Shown one piece after another: positions 16,640 to 23,864 of a DNA stretch of 26,335 nucleotides. Numbering within the stretch: position 1 is the first letter of the stretch; every line of letters starts with the position of its first letter. The notes beneath the pieces are model-generated. The model was given only the letters and a program-made list of their open reading frames with translations, searched no databases and was not told the origin of the DNA. Origin of the DNA: GCA-1730015 sp964550655 (GTDB taxonomy: Bacteria; Pseudomonadota; Gammaproteobacteria; Granulosicoccales; Granulosicoccaceae); the NCBI GenBank assembly GCA_964550655.1, contig CAZKAQ010000043.1:1-26335 (forward strand), written 5' to 3'. Position numbers and translations under genes: made by a program.

Positions 16640-17284
16640 TTACTCACCGAAAAAATTGATCGGTACAGCTGGCAGCAATTCGTTGCCTTCCTCGAACCAG
16701 CCGTCCGAGCCCGCAGGGTACCAGAAAATGTGTTCGTAGCCCCATTGCAGCGCCCGACGAGCAGCATTCCAGCTTTGCCAGCAGTCAGAGGTGCAGAAGA
16801 ACATGATCGGTGTTGTTTTGTCGTTGTCAGTCAGTGCTTCGAGATTGCGGGTAAAGTAGTCGATGTGCTCTTGTTCCAGGTGGCCGCGGCCAACCTCGGG
16901 TAACCAGACTGCACCCGGCAGGGTGCTGTATTCATCATTGGTGAGCCAGCTGCCGTCCAGCGGATCTGCCCCCAGTCCGCGAGGCGGAAAGACGTCGATT
17001 AGTACGACTTTGCCGGTCTGTTGCAGCTGCAAAGCGCGATCTGTATCGATCACTTCAACCCCGGGGTTGGTGTCCGGCACCGGGCGACGATAGTGCTCCA
17101 TTCGGAAACCGGTGACCGGGTCCACGCCATCCGGCAGGGGTGCGTCTATCGCTGAGGGTTTGTGGTTGAGAGTTTCCGCAACACCGGGCTCTTTATCAGC
17201 TGCCGATATGAATGGTGCTGACAAAGCTAAAGCTGTAAACAGGATGTACGGGCACAGTGACCCGGGGCTGAAATTTTTGCTCAT
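16640..17284 (-). CDS. Rhodanese-like PQQ-dependent catabolism-associated CxxCW-type protein
   Basis: A 214-aa exported protein with signal peptide 1-29 (PFISAADKEP). A rhodanese-like domain spans about 75-205: VEVIDTDRALQLQ, VVLIDVFPPRG, LPGAVWLPEVGRG, and MFFCTSDCWQSWNAARRAL. The signature cysteines are Cys164 and Cys168, followed by Trp169, so the spacing is three residues (CxxxCW). The overall match is to the family annotated as PQQ-dependent catabolism-associated CXXCW protein (TIGR03865). Cys164 occupies the rhodanese active-site position. It may handle sulfur or thiols together with the SoxYZ-like carrier encoded across the divergent promoter (inference). It is first in the leftward block. 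A perfect palindrome sits 8 bases before its ATG. Confidence 0.87.
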   Translation of the reverse strand: MSKNFSPGSLCPYILFTALALSAPFISAADKEPGVAETLNHKPSAIDAPLPDGVDPVTGFRMEHYRRPVPDTNPGVEVIDTDRALQLQQTGKVVLIDVFPPRGLGADPLDGSWLTNDEYSTLPGAVWLPEVGRGHLEQEHIDYFTRNLEALTDNDKTTPIMFFCTSDCWQSWNAARRALQWGYEHIFWYPAGSDGWFEEGNELLPAVPINFFGE

Positions 17285-17467
17285 GGTGCCACAGTTTACC
17301 TCAGCAGGTAAACTTTTTGCCGACTGGCGAAACTAAAATACGGGAAATGTTGTAGATCAGGAATCACATCAATTTCGCAATGTCGGCGAATCTTGCAATA
17401 CAGGCACTGGTCAGAGGCAACAAGATACGCTAACTTAGCTTGAGATATCGCCCACTCAGAGGAATGT
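17285..17467. promoter_or_regulatory. Divergent control region of the quinoprotein locus
   Basis: This 183-base gap separates the start codons of the rhodanese-like gene (left) and the PedF-type cytochrome gene (right), so it should carry both promoters. It contains a perfect 9-bp inverted repeat at 17293-17314 and a shorter one, TTCGC-N7-GCGAA, at 17374-17390. GAGGA lies four bases before the cytochrome ATG. No convincing -35/-10 pair was seen. Confidence 0.6.
17293..17314. promoter_or_regulatory. Perfect palindrome in the leader of the rhodanese-like gene
   Basis: The arms AGTTTACCT and AGGTAAACT flank a 4-nt CAGC loop. Five T residues end the right arm region on the plus strand (17314-17318), the shape of an intrinsic terminator, although no plus-strand gene precedes it. 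On the minus strand the hairpin ends 8 bases before the ATG of the rhodanese-like gene and includes the only AGG that could act as its ribosome binding site. It is therefore either a dimeric operator or an RNA hairpin controlling translation. Confidence 0.5.
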
Positions 17468-17950
17468 ATGGTCCGCAAGCAGCACAGTTTTTTCGCTAAA
17501 ATCAATAATCCATTGCTCAAGCCGTCTTTTCTGGCACTGGCGGTGGCAGGACTCCTCCAGCTTGCCGTCTCAGGCGTCAGTCACGGTCATGGCGATGTTC
17601 AGCCGCAGGCGGTAAACACTGAGGGCCTGGAACCTGCGGGTGAGGAGTTTCTCGATGAAAATCCGTATCGCCTGGCGGGTGGAGAACAATATGCGCTGGC
17701 GATAGAAATCGGCGCATCCGGATACAATCAAAATTGTGCCAGATGTCACGGGCTGGAAGTAATCTCCGGTGGTATAGCACCTGATCTGCGTTTGCTGGAA
17801 GCCGGTGAGTTCGGTGACGAGTGGTACATGGAGCGAGTCAGAAAAGGCTACTCTCAAAATGGTGCTTACAAGATGCCGCCATTTGAAGCCTTGCTCAGTC
17901 AGGAAGCAATGTGGGCGATTCGCTCCTACATCGAAACGCGTCCCGAATAG
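17468..17950 (+). CDS. pedF: Cytochrome c-550, PedF type
   Basis: A 160-aa periplasmic monohaem cytochrome c. The hydrophobic export signal lies at about 17-40. One haem site is CARCH (Cys90, Cys93, His94), and the likely axial methionine is Met136 in YKMPPF. GGIAPDLRLL after the haem site and the C-terminal helix AMWAIRSYIETRP are typical. PedF-type cytochromes take electrons from the PQQ alcohol dehydrogenase and pass them to the respiratory chain; the dehydrogenase encoded 3 kb downstream has no haem domain and so needs such an acceptor. GAGGA four bases upstream supports the ATG. It is first in the rightward block, 28 bases before the binding-protein gene. Confidence 0.9.
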   Translation: MVRKQHSFFAKINNPLLKPSFLALAVAGLLQLAVSGVSHGHGDVQPQAVNTEGLEPAGEEFLDENPYRLAGGEQYALAIEIGASGYNQNCARCHGLEVISGGIAPDLRLLEAGEFGDEWYMERVRKGYSQNGAYKMPPFEALLSQEAMWAIRSYIETRPE

Positions 17951-17978
17951 AGCCCTTTACTTTGATCAACTTAGTTAA

Positions 17979-18827
17979 ATGAAATTTAAATCGCTATCGG
18001 TTATATTTTTAATGTTGCTGTCTACAGTAACCGGGTCTGCATTTGCCCGTCCGATAGATGACGTCATAGACAGTGGGTACATTACCATCTTTGTCTATGA
18101 AGACTATGCACCGTACTCATGGCAAGACGAAAACGGAGAGCTTCGCGGTATTGATGTCGAGATAGCCCGGCACTTTGCAGAGGATCTGGGTGTTGAACTT
18201 CGCTTTCTAATGCGCGGTGCAGATGAAAACGTCGATGATGATCTGCGCATCAATCTGTGGAAAGGAGATTTAATTCATCGCAAAGTGGCCGATGTCATGA
18301 TGCATGTCCCTTATGACAGAGAACTTGATACCCGCAACGAACACACGGTTTTGATGTCGCCTTATTTCCTCGAAGAAATAGCCCTGGTTGCCAATACGGC
18401 GGTACTACCCGAAGTGGAGACTTTCGGGCGGTTTTTAAACAAACCAATAGCAGTTGAGGTTGATACTGCAGCTGACTTCTTTTTATCTAATGCATTTCGT
18501 GGCCAACTGCAAAACTCTATACAGCGCGGCCGCACTTTTAATGAAGTTATAAATCTATATGTCAGCGGCGAAGTCAATGCCGCCATGGGGTCTCGAGCGC
18601 AGGCCGAGTGGATTGCCAATCAGGCAGAGGGTGTAGAGTCTGCTATTTTCCAACCGCCAATGCCGGGAATTGTGCGTAAAAGCTGGCCAGTCGGTATTGG
18701 TATAAAACATGACAGTCGTGATCTTGGATATGCGCTCACGGATGTGGCCTCGCAATTGGTACAATCCGGAGAAATGAAAGCGATTGCAGCACGTTACGGC
18801 GTGACCTTTTCAGCACCGGAATATTAA
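17979..18827 (+). CDS. Quinoprotein dehydrogenase-associated periplasmic binding protein (PedG/MoxJ-like)
   Basis: A 282-aa protein with signal peptide 1-23 (GSAFA). It has the fold of type 2 periplasmic solute-binding proteins: DDVIDSGYITIFVYEDYAP, LRGIDVEIARHFAEDLGVEL, PIAVEVDTAADFF, VNAAMGSRAQAEWIA, and YALTDVASQLVQSGEMKAIAARYG. Relatives encoded next to PQQ dehydrogenases (MoxJ, PedG) are not ordinary transport receptors. MoxJ is associated with methanol dehydrogenase and may help its maturation. No transporter subunit follows. It has no clear Shine-Dalgarno and may be translated by coupling to the cytochrome gene 28 bases upstream. It is 21 bases before the SoxYZ-like gene. Confidence 0.87.
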   Translation: MKFKSLSVIFLMLLSTVTGSAFARPIDDVIDSGYITIFVYEDYAPYSWQDENGELRGIDVEIARHFAEDLGVELRFLMRGADENVDDDLRINLWKGDLIHRKVADVMMHVPYDRELDTRNEHTVLMSPYFLEEIALVANTAVLPEVETFGRFLNKPIAVEVDTAADFFLSNAFRGQLQNSIQRGRTFNEVINLYVSGEVNAAMGSRAQAEWIANQAEGVESAIFQPPMPGIVRKSWPVGIGIKHDSRDLGYALTDVASQLVQSGEMKAIAARYGVTFSAPEY

Positions 18828-18848
18828 AATCACAAAGTAGGGGAAGTT

Positions 18849-19673
18849 ATGAAATTTCCAACGTTTGCAGGATTGCCGCTTTTTCTAGCGGCATGTACAG
18901 TATTTTGCGGTAGCCTGTTGTTATCGACGGCACATGCCGCTTCTGATAACCCGGAACTGCCATCTGATCCGCTAAACTCTGTGATGTGGCAGAACATGGC
19001 ACAACGTTTTTTTCCCGGTGAAGTTGTCATTGATCAACGTGTGATTGTCACAGCACCTTATGATGCAGAAGATCAACTACAGGTGCCTGTACAGGTCGAT
19101 GCAACACAACTCGACAATGTAGTTGAAATAGTCGCTGTAGCAGATCTTAATCCGATTCCTCATATCCTGACACTGCGTCCACTACGAGCACAGCCGTTTA
19201 TTGGTTTCCGGATCAAACTCGAACAAGCCTCACCGGTGCGAGTCGGGGTACGAACCAGTGATGGTGTGTGGCATGTGAACGGCACGTATGTCAATGCAGC
19301 AGGCGGTGGATGTACTGCACCGGCTCTGGCACATGGTCTTGACAACTGGTATGAAACACTTGGTGAGACACGCGCAATATCGCGTCGCGAAACAGCAGAT
19401 TTAACCCGACTGTCTCTGCGCATGAAGCACCCGATGGACACTGGTCTCGCGCCGGGTATACCGGTGTTTTATATGAACACGCTTAAGGTTAAATCTCCGC
19501 AGGGGGAGTTGTTGGCAAATCTCGAAATGTTTGAGCCGGTCAGTGAAAACCCGACGCTTACAATTAAACCACTTGTAAAGGACAACATCACTGAACTGCT
19601 GGTTTATGCCCGTGATACAGAGGCTAACGAATTCCGCTTTTCCCTGCCAGTACCCGCCACTGTCGACAACTAA
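18849..19673 (+). CDS. Quinoprotein dehydrogenase-associated SoxYZ-like carrier protein
   Basis: A 274-aa periplasmic protein with signal peptide 1-30 (STAHA). The N-terminal half resembles SoxY (FPGEVVIDQRVIVTAP, VVEIVAVADLNPIPHI) and ends in GGGCTAP with Cys155, the counterpart of the swinging-arm Cys that carries sulfur adducts in SoxY. The C-terminal half, about 180-274, resembles SoxZ (MKHPMDTG, IPVFYMNTLKVKSPQGELLANLEMFEPVSENPTL). It is a natural SoxY–SoxZ fusion of the TIGR04557 type. The protein may carry a covalent intermediate in a quinoprotein relay; the true cargo is unknown. AGGGGA lies five bases before the ATG. The next gene, the metallohydrolase, starts 16 bases after the stop. 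Confidence 0.9.
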   Translation: MKFPTFAGLPLFLAACTVFCGSLLLSTAHAASDNPELPSDPLNSVMWQNMAQRFFPGEVVIDQRVIVTAPYDAEDQLQVPVQVDATQLDNVVEIVAVADLNPIPHILTLRPLRAQPFIGFRIKLEQASPVRVGVRTSDGVWHVNGTYVNAAGGGCTAPALAHGLDNWYETLGETRAISRRETADLTRLSLRMKHPMDTGLAPGIPVFYMNTLKVKSPQGELLANLEMFEPVSENPTLTIKPLVKDNITELLVYARDTEANEFRFSLPVPATVDN

Positions 19674-19677
19674 TGCC

Positions 19678-19682
19678 GGGAG
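19678..19682 (+). promoter_or_regulatory. Ribosome binding site deciding the GTG start of the metallohydrolase
   Basis: GGGAG ends 7 bases before GTG at 19690. The upstream in-frame ATG at 19606 lies inside the SoxYZ-like gene, has no such site, and would add 28 residues in front of the Tat-like signal. The GTG start is therefore chosen. Confidence 0.65.
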
Positions 19683-19689
19683 ACAATTA

Positions 19690-20676
19690 GTGTCAGACCG
19701 CAGACATTGTAAGCCGACTCCATACACACGGCGTGCAACGCTTAAGTTACTGGCCGGCGGTATTGCCTGTGCCTGCTGCGGCAGTGTTCATGCAAATAAG
19801 CTTGCTTATAATCTCGCCGCCAGAGAGATAGCCTCGGGTACATGGATAGTTGAAGGCAGTAATGACTTCTTCACCTTAGAGAACGGTGGCAATATTCTCA
19901 ATGTGGCCTTCGTAGAAGTACCCGATGGTGTGGTGGTCATTGATACTGGCCCATCCAGAAGATACGGTGAAGCACTCCTGGCACTGATAGAAAAAACCGT
20001 ACCGGGCAAACGCGTTGTACGTGTCTATAACACGCATCATCACCCGGATCACTTTCTTGGCAATCAGGTGTTTGATAAAGCGTTGCTCGCAGCACCTCAG
20101 GCAGTGATCGATAACATTCTTACCGAAGGCGACGGTTTCTCTGACAACATGTATCGGCTGGTGGGTGACTGGATGCGCGGTACCACAGTGGTAGAGCCGG
20201 GCACAGCACTCGAGGCAGAATCAGAGGAGGTTGGTGGCAGAAAATTTTCCTACTTTTATCTGAGCGGGCACACGAGCGCTGATCTGGTAATCCGCGATGA
20301 TGAAACCGGTGTGGTTTTCAGTGGCGATCTGGCTTTTTACAACCGCGCTCCGACCACCCCGCACGCTGATATCGATACCTGGCAGGAGGCGTTACAGTTC
20401 ATCGCCGGAATCGATAGAGAGATCATTGTGCCGGGACACGGCCTGCTGGACAGAAGCGACAAATCACTGGTGCAAACTGCCGACTATCTTGATTGGTTAC
20501 AGCATTCCCTTACAGAAGCCGCATCGCTGGGTCTAACAATGAACGAGGCCATGGCCTTGCCTGTTCCGGCCCGTTTTCGCTCTATCGACGTGGTCGAATC
20601 CGAGTATCGCAGGTCTGTGGTGCATTTGTATCTCAGTCTCGACGAAAGCGCGATGCCGCTGATTGAGCTGGATTAA
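19690..20676 (+). CDS. Quinoprotein relay system zinc metallohydrolase (SoxH-like, Tat signal)
   Basis: From the GTG start this is 328 aa. A Tat-like signal, TRRATLKLLAGG with Arg14 and Arg15, is followed by a Cys-rich hydrophobic stretch and a likely cleavage after SVHA. The metallo-beta-lactamase fold covers the rest: NVAFVEVPDGVVVIDTGPS, THHHPDHFLGN with His116, His118, Asp120 and His121, SGHTSADLVI, FSGDLAFYNRAP, and VPGHGLLDRS. These supply a full set of zinc ligands. It matches the SoxH-related metallohydrolases of quinoprotein loci (TIGR04558 type), where it probably hydrolyses an adduct held by the SoxYZ-like carrier (inference). Export by Tat implies folding with metal in the cytosol. 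The gene is 16 bases after the carrier gene and 215 bases before the dehydrogenase. Confidence 0.88.
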   Translation: MSDRRHCKPTPYTRRATLKLLAGGIACACCGSVHANKLAYNLAAREIASGTWIVEGSNDFFTLENGGNILNVAFVEVPDGVVVIDTGPSRRYGEALLALIEKTVPGKRVVRVYNTHHHPDHFLGNQVFDKALLAAPQAVIDNILTEGDGFSDNMYRLVGDWMRGTTVVEPGTALEAESEEVGGRKFSYFYLSGHTSADLVIRDDETGVVFSGDLAFYNRAPTTPHADIDTWQEALQFIAGIDREIIVPGHGLLDRSDKSLVQTADYLDWLQHSLTEAASLGLTMNEAMALPVPARFRSIDVVESEYRRSVVHLYLSLDESAMPLIELD

Positions 20677-20891
20677 GAGCGTCCTGTATTTCATCTGAGG
20701 GCACGCGCCCGATTCCTGCATTTTATGATTTGCCCCGTTAGTTATCTAATCACACTTGCGGATAACAAACCGCGACTTTTTCTGCCCCGCGCCTGCGGCA
20801 AAAAATCTCTGCCTCCTGTAGCTAAAATTCGTTAGACTTAGTATCGTTGTGAAAGTGAAAACACACGTGATATTCCAGTCGGAGGAGATAG

Positions 20892-22670
20892 ATGAAAAAC
20901 CATGTAAAGATACTGACCATTGCGGGCGCGGTAGCTGCGGCAATCGGGCTGAGCACCACAGCTTCGGCTGAGGTTAGCGTTAATGATATCGTCGGCGATC
21001 AGGCAACCACAGGTGATATCGTGTCCTATGGCCTTGGCCCGCGCGGCCAGCGCTACAGTCCGCTCGACAAAATCAATAAAGAGAACATCAAGAATCTGTT
21101 TCCGGTCTGGTCTTTTTCATTTGGTGGTGAAAAACAGCGCGGTCAGGAATCACAGCCGCTTATTAAAGACGGCGTCATGTACGTCACTGGCTCCTACAGC
21201 CGCATGTGGGCCATCGATATAGCGACCGGCGATGAGCTATGGCAGTACGATGCACGTCTGCCGGAAGGCATTTTGCCATGCTGTGACGTAGTCAATCGCG
21301 GGGCAGCCATTCTCGGTGACAAGGTATTTTTCGGTACACTTGATGCGAAAATCGTCGCACTCGATGCCAAGACCGGCAAGGTGGTCTGGCGTAAGGAAAT
21401 CGCTGATTTCGAAGCGGGTTATTCCTACACAGCGGCACCACTTATCGTTCCGACCGAAGCGCATGGCCCGCTACTTCTTACGGGCAATTCCGGCGGTGAA
21501 TTCGGTGTCGTTGGAGAAGTACAGGCGCGCAATCCTGAAACCGGTGATCTGGTCTGGACCCGCCCGGTGATTGAAGGCCATATGGGCACGCTCAACGGCG
21601 AAGAAACCACCATGACCGGTTCGGCCAACGAAACCTGGCCTGGTGACATGTGGAAAAACGGCGGTGGTGCGACCTGGCTTGGCGGAACCTATGATCCGGA
21701 TACAAAGCTTACTTATTTCGGCACCGGTAATCCGGCACCATGGAACTCCTACCTGCGTCCGGGTGATAACAAATGGACATCATCACGCATAGCAATTGAT
21801 CCCGAAGACGGTGAGATCAAATGGGGCTTTCAAACAACCCCGCATGATGGCTGGGACTACGACGGCGTAAACGAGTTTATTCCATTCGATATGGAAAAAG
21901 ACGGTAAGACAGTTCAGGCAGGTGCCACAGCTGATCGAAACGGGTTTTTCTATATTCTTGATCGAACCAATGGCGATTTTATTTCTGCAACACCGTTTGT
22001 AAAGAACATAAGCTGGGCCAAGGGTATTGACGAGAATGGTCGACCGATCTGGGATCCGGAGAATCGCCCGGGTGACCCTGCAGAGTCTGCTGATGGCAAA
22101 AAGGGTAAAGCGATTTTTGCCGTACCAAGCTTTTTGGGTGGCAAGAACTGGATGCCTATGGCGTACTCTCAGAGCACCAAATTGTTCTACATTCCATCAA
22201 ACGAATGGGGCATGGACATCTGGAACGAACCGGTCACTTACAAAAAAGGTGCTGCCTATCTTGGCGCGGGTTTCACGATCAAACCGATCTTTGATGACTA
22301 TATCGGCTCATTAAAAGCGGTTGATCCAACCTCTGGTGAAATCAAATGGGAGTATAAGAACAAAGCACCTTTATGGGGTGGTGTGTTAACTACCGCCGGC
22401 GGTCTGGTATTTACCGGTACACCGGAAGGCTTCCTGAAAGCATTTGATGAAGAAACCGGTGAAGAACTCTGGAAGTTCCAGACTGGTACCGGCATTGTAT
22501 CTTCACCGATTACCTGGGAGCAGGACGGAGAGCAGTATCTGACAATCGTAGCCGGTTGGGGTGGTGCTGTACCTCTATGGGGTGGTGAAGTTGCAAAAGT
22601 GGTAAGTTATCTGAATCAGGGCGGTTCGGTATGGACCTTCAAGATTCCGGAGCAACTTGTGTCAAGGTAG
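20892..22670 (+). CDS. PQQ-dependent alcohol dehydrogenase, ExaA/PedH group, lanthanide-type metal site
   Basis: A 592-aa periplasmic quinoprotein with Sec signal 1-26 (TASA). It oxidises primary alcohols to aldehydes with PQQ. The eight-bladed propeller is complete: WSFSFGGEKQRGQESQP near 73-89, the vicinal disulfide Cys130-Cys131 in ILPCCDVVNRGAA, metal ligands Glu203 and Asn280, catalytic Asp322 in HDGWDYDGVNE, Arg349 in ADRNGFFY, and a C-terminal WGGAVPLWGG docking-type motif. Two residues after the catalytic base there is Asp324, the extra acidic ligand seen in XoxF and PedH that marks lanthanide use; calcium enzymes such as ExaA have Ser or Ala there. There is no haem domain, so cytochrome PedF is the likely acceptor. 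GGAGGAGA lies close before the ATG, and a strong terminator follows. Sequence is much closer to ethanol dehydrogenase ExaA than to methanol enzymes. Confidence 0.95.
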   Translation: MKNHVKILTIAGAVAAAIGLSTTASAEVSVNDIVGDQATTGDIVSYGLGPRGQRYSPLDKINKENIKNLFPVWSFSFGGEKQRGQESQPLIKDGVMYVTGSYSRMWAIDIATGDELWQYDARLPEGILPCCDVVNRGAAILGDKVFFGTLDAKIVALDAKTGKVVWRKEIADFEAGYSYTAAPLIVPTEAHGPLLLTGNSGGEFGVVGEVQARNPETGDLVWTRPVIEGHMGTLNGEETTMTGSANETWPGDMWKNGGGATWLGGTYDPDTKLTYFGTGNPAPWNSYLRPGDNKWTSSRIAIDPEDGEIKWGFQTTPHDGWDYDGVNEFIPFDMEKDGKTVQAGATADRNGFFYILDRTNGDFISATPFVKNISWAKGIDENGRPIWDPENRPGDPAESADGKKGKAIFAVPSFLGGKNWMPMAYSQSTKLFYIPSNEWGMDIWNEPVTYKKGAAYLGAGFTIKPIFDDYIGSLKAVDPTSGEIKWEYKNKAPLWGGVLTTAGGLVFTGTPEGFLKAFDEETGEELWKFQTGTGIVSSPITWEQDGEQYLTIVAGWGGAVPLWGGEVAKVVSYLNQGGSVWTFKIPEQLVSR

Positions 22671-22688
22671 TTGGCTTCAGCGTTAATT

Positions 22689-22727
22689 AAAAAAGGCCCG
22701 GTCTGATTTCAGAGCGGGCTTTTTTTT
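22689..22727 (+). terminator. Intrinsic terminator after the PQQ dehydrogenase
   Basis: Six A residues, then a GC-rich stem of 11 bp with one mismatch (GCCCGGTCTGA / TCAGAGCGGGC) and a very short loop, followed by eight T residues. It sits 18 bases after the stop codon. It separates the dehydrogenase from the next metallo-beta-lactamase-fold gene. The A-tract before the stem could make it work in both directions. Confidence 0.9.
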
Positions 22728-22806
22728 GTGTGATTCCAATGTTTCTGGTTTATATTGTCGATAACGCTTCATTAAACAACCGGGCAGAGTAAAGGCAGAC
22801 AAACAC

Positions 22807-23799
22807 ATGAGTTACAGCAACAGAAATCTTCAAAGTTACAATGCGCGAGTATCGTCTACAAACCATCCTCGCCCTAATCAGTGCACATCGAAATGGTTAC
22901 TTTTCTGTCTGTCTCCGCTGATTCTCTGCGCGATACTGATGTGCAATGCAGCGTTAGCGCAACAGGATATGAGCAAGGTAGAAATCAGAACAACCAGACT
23001 GACTGACAATGTCTATATGTTGACTGGCCGCGGTGGCAATATAGCAGTGCTCACCGGTGACGATGGTGTCTTCATGATCGATGATCAGTTCGCACCCCTC
23101 AGTGACAAAATTATCAATGCAATAGCAGAGATCAGCGATAAACCAGTCACCTATCTTCTGAATACACACTGGCATGGTGACCACACCGGTGGTAACGAGA
23201 ACTTCGGCAATAGTGGTGCTGTTATTGTTTCTCACGATAACGTGCGTAAACGCCTCTCGACCAAACAGACCATAAAAGCGTTTAATCGACAAGTGCCTGC
23301 AGCGTCAGCTGCCGCACTACCCGATATAACCTATGCAAGTGATGCAACTTTTTACTTTAACAATACAACCGTCCAATTAATACACGTAGAAAATGCGCAT
23401 ACTGACGGGGATTCTCTTGTCTATTTTACCGAGAGCAATGTGCTTCACATGGGTGATATTTTTTTCAACGGATTCTTCCCGTTTATTGATCAAAGCAGCG
23501 GAGGCTCACTCGATGGAGTCATCGCAGCAACAGATAAAGCACTATCACTGATCAACGATAACACACAGATTATTCCGGGTCATGGTCCCATGGGCGATAA
23601 AAAATCATTGCAGGAATACAGAGCCATGTTGCTTGACGTCAAAAATGCCATGGCACCACACATCAATGCAAACAAAAGCCGCGATGACGTAATTGCCGCC
23701 GAACCGCTCAAAGCTATTGGCAGCAAATGGGGTAACGGATTTTTAAAAACAGACGCTTTTACCGGAATAGTTTTTGATCTGGAGACCGGCGGCCAGTAA
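22807..23799 (+). CDS. Secreted metallo-beta-lactamase-fold hydrolase
   Basis: A 330-aa protein. The hydrophobic export segment lies at about 29-50 after an unusually long polar lead, with likely cleavage at NAALA-QQD. The metallohydrolase core follows: GGNIAVLTGDDGVFMIDDQFAPL, LLNTHWHGDHTGGN with His121, His123, Asp125 and His126, VENAHTDGDSLVYF with the third ligand His, VLHMGDIFFNGFFPFID, and IIPGHGP. A binuclear zinc site is thus expected in the periplasm. The HTDGDS region resembles secreted generic MBL hydrolases rather than a classical antibiotic-degrading enzyme; substrate is unknown. It is separated from the quinoprotein operon by the terminator but lies next to it, and is only distantly similar to the Tat metallohydrolase upstream. 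Shine-Dalgarno is weak (AAAGG 13 bases upstream). Confidence 0.85.
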   Translation: MSYSNRNLQSYNARVSSTNHPRPNQCTSKWLLFCLSPLILCAILMCNAALAQQDMSKVEIRTTRLTDNVYMLTGRGGNIAVLTGDDGVFMIDDQFAPLSDKIINAIAEISDKPVTYLLNTHWHGDHTGGNENFGNSGAVIVSHDNVRKRLSTKQTIKAFNRQVPAASAAALPDITYASDATFYFNNTTVQLIHVENAHTDGDSLVYFTESNVLHMGDIFFNGFFPFIDQSSGGSLDGVIAATDKALSLINDNTQIIPGHGPMGDKKSLQEYRAMLLDVKNAMAPHINANKSRDDVIAAEPLKAIGSKWGNGFLKTDAFTGIVFDLETGGQ

Positions 23800-23864
23800 C
23801 GCGATGCGATAATACAGCTTTTGAATAGTAGCTAGTGAAATATCGAATGTATTCGTAAAAACGT

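Noticed and set aside
19606..19689. Upstream ATG start for the Tat metallohydrolase
   Set aside because: It lies within the SoxYZ-like gene and would bury the twin-arginine signal; GTG at 19690 has GGGAG at proper distance.
20758..20775. lac-operator-like GCGGATAACAA and small GCGG/CCGC hairpin before the dehydrogenase
   Set aside because: Only part of an operator match, with no LacI context; the stem is 4 bp and has no terminator tail of proper form.
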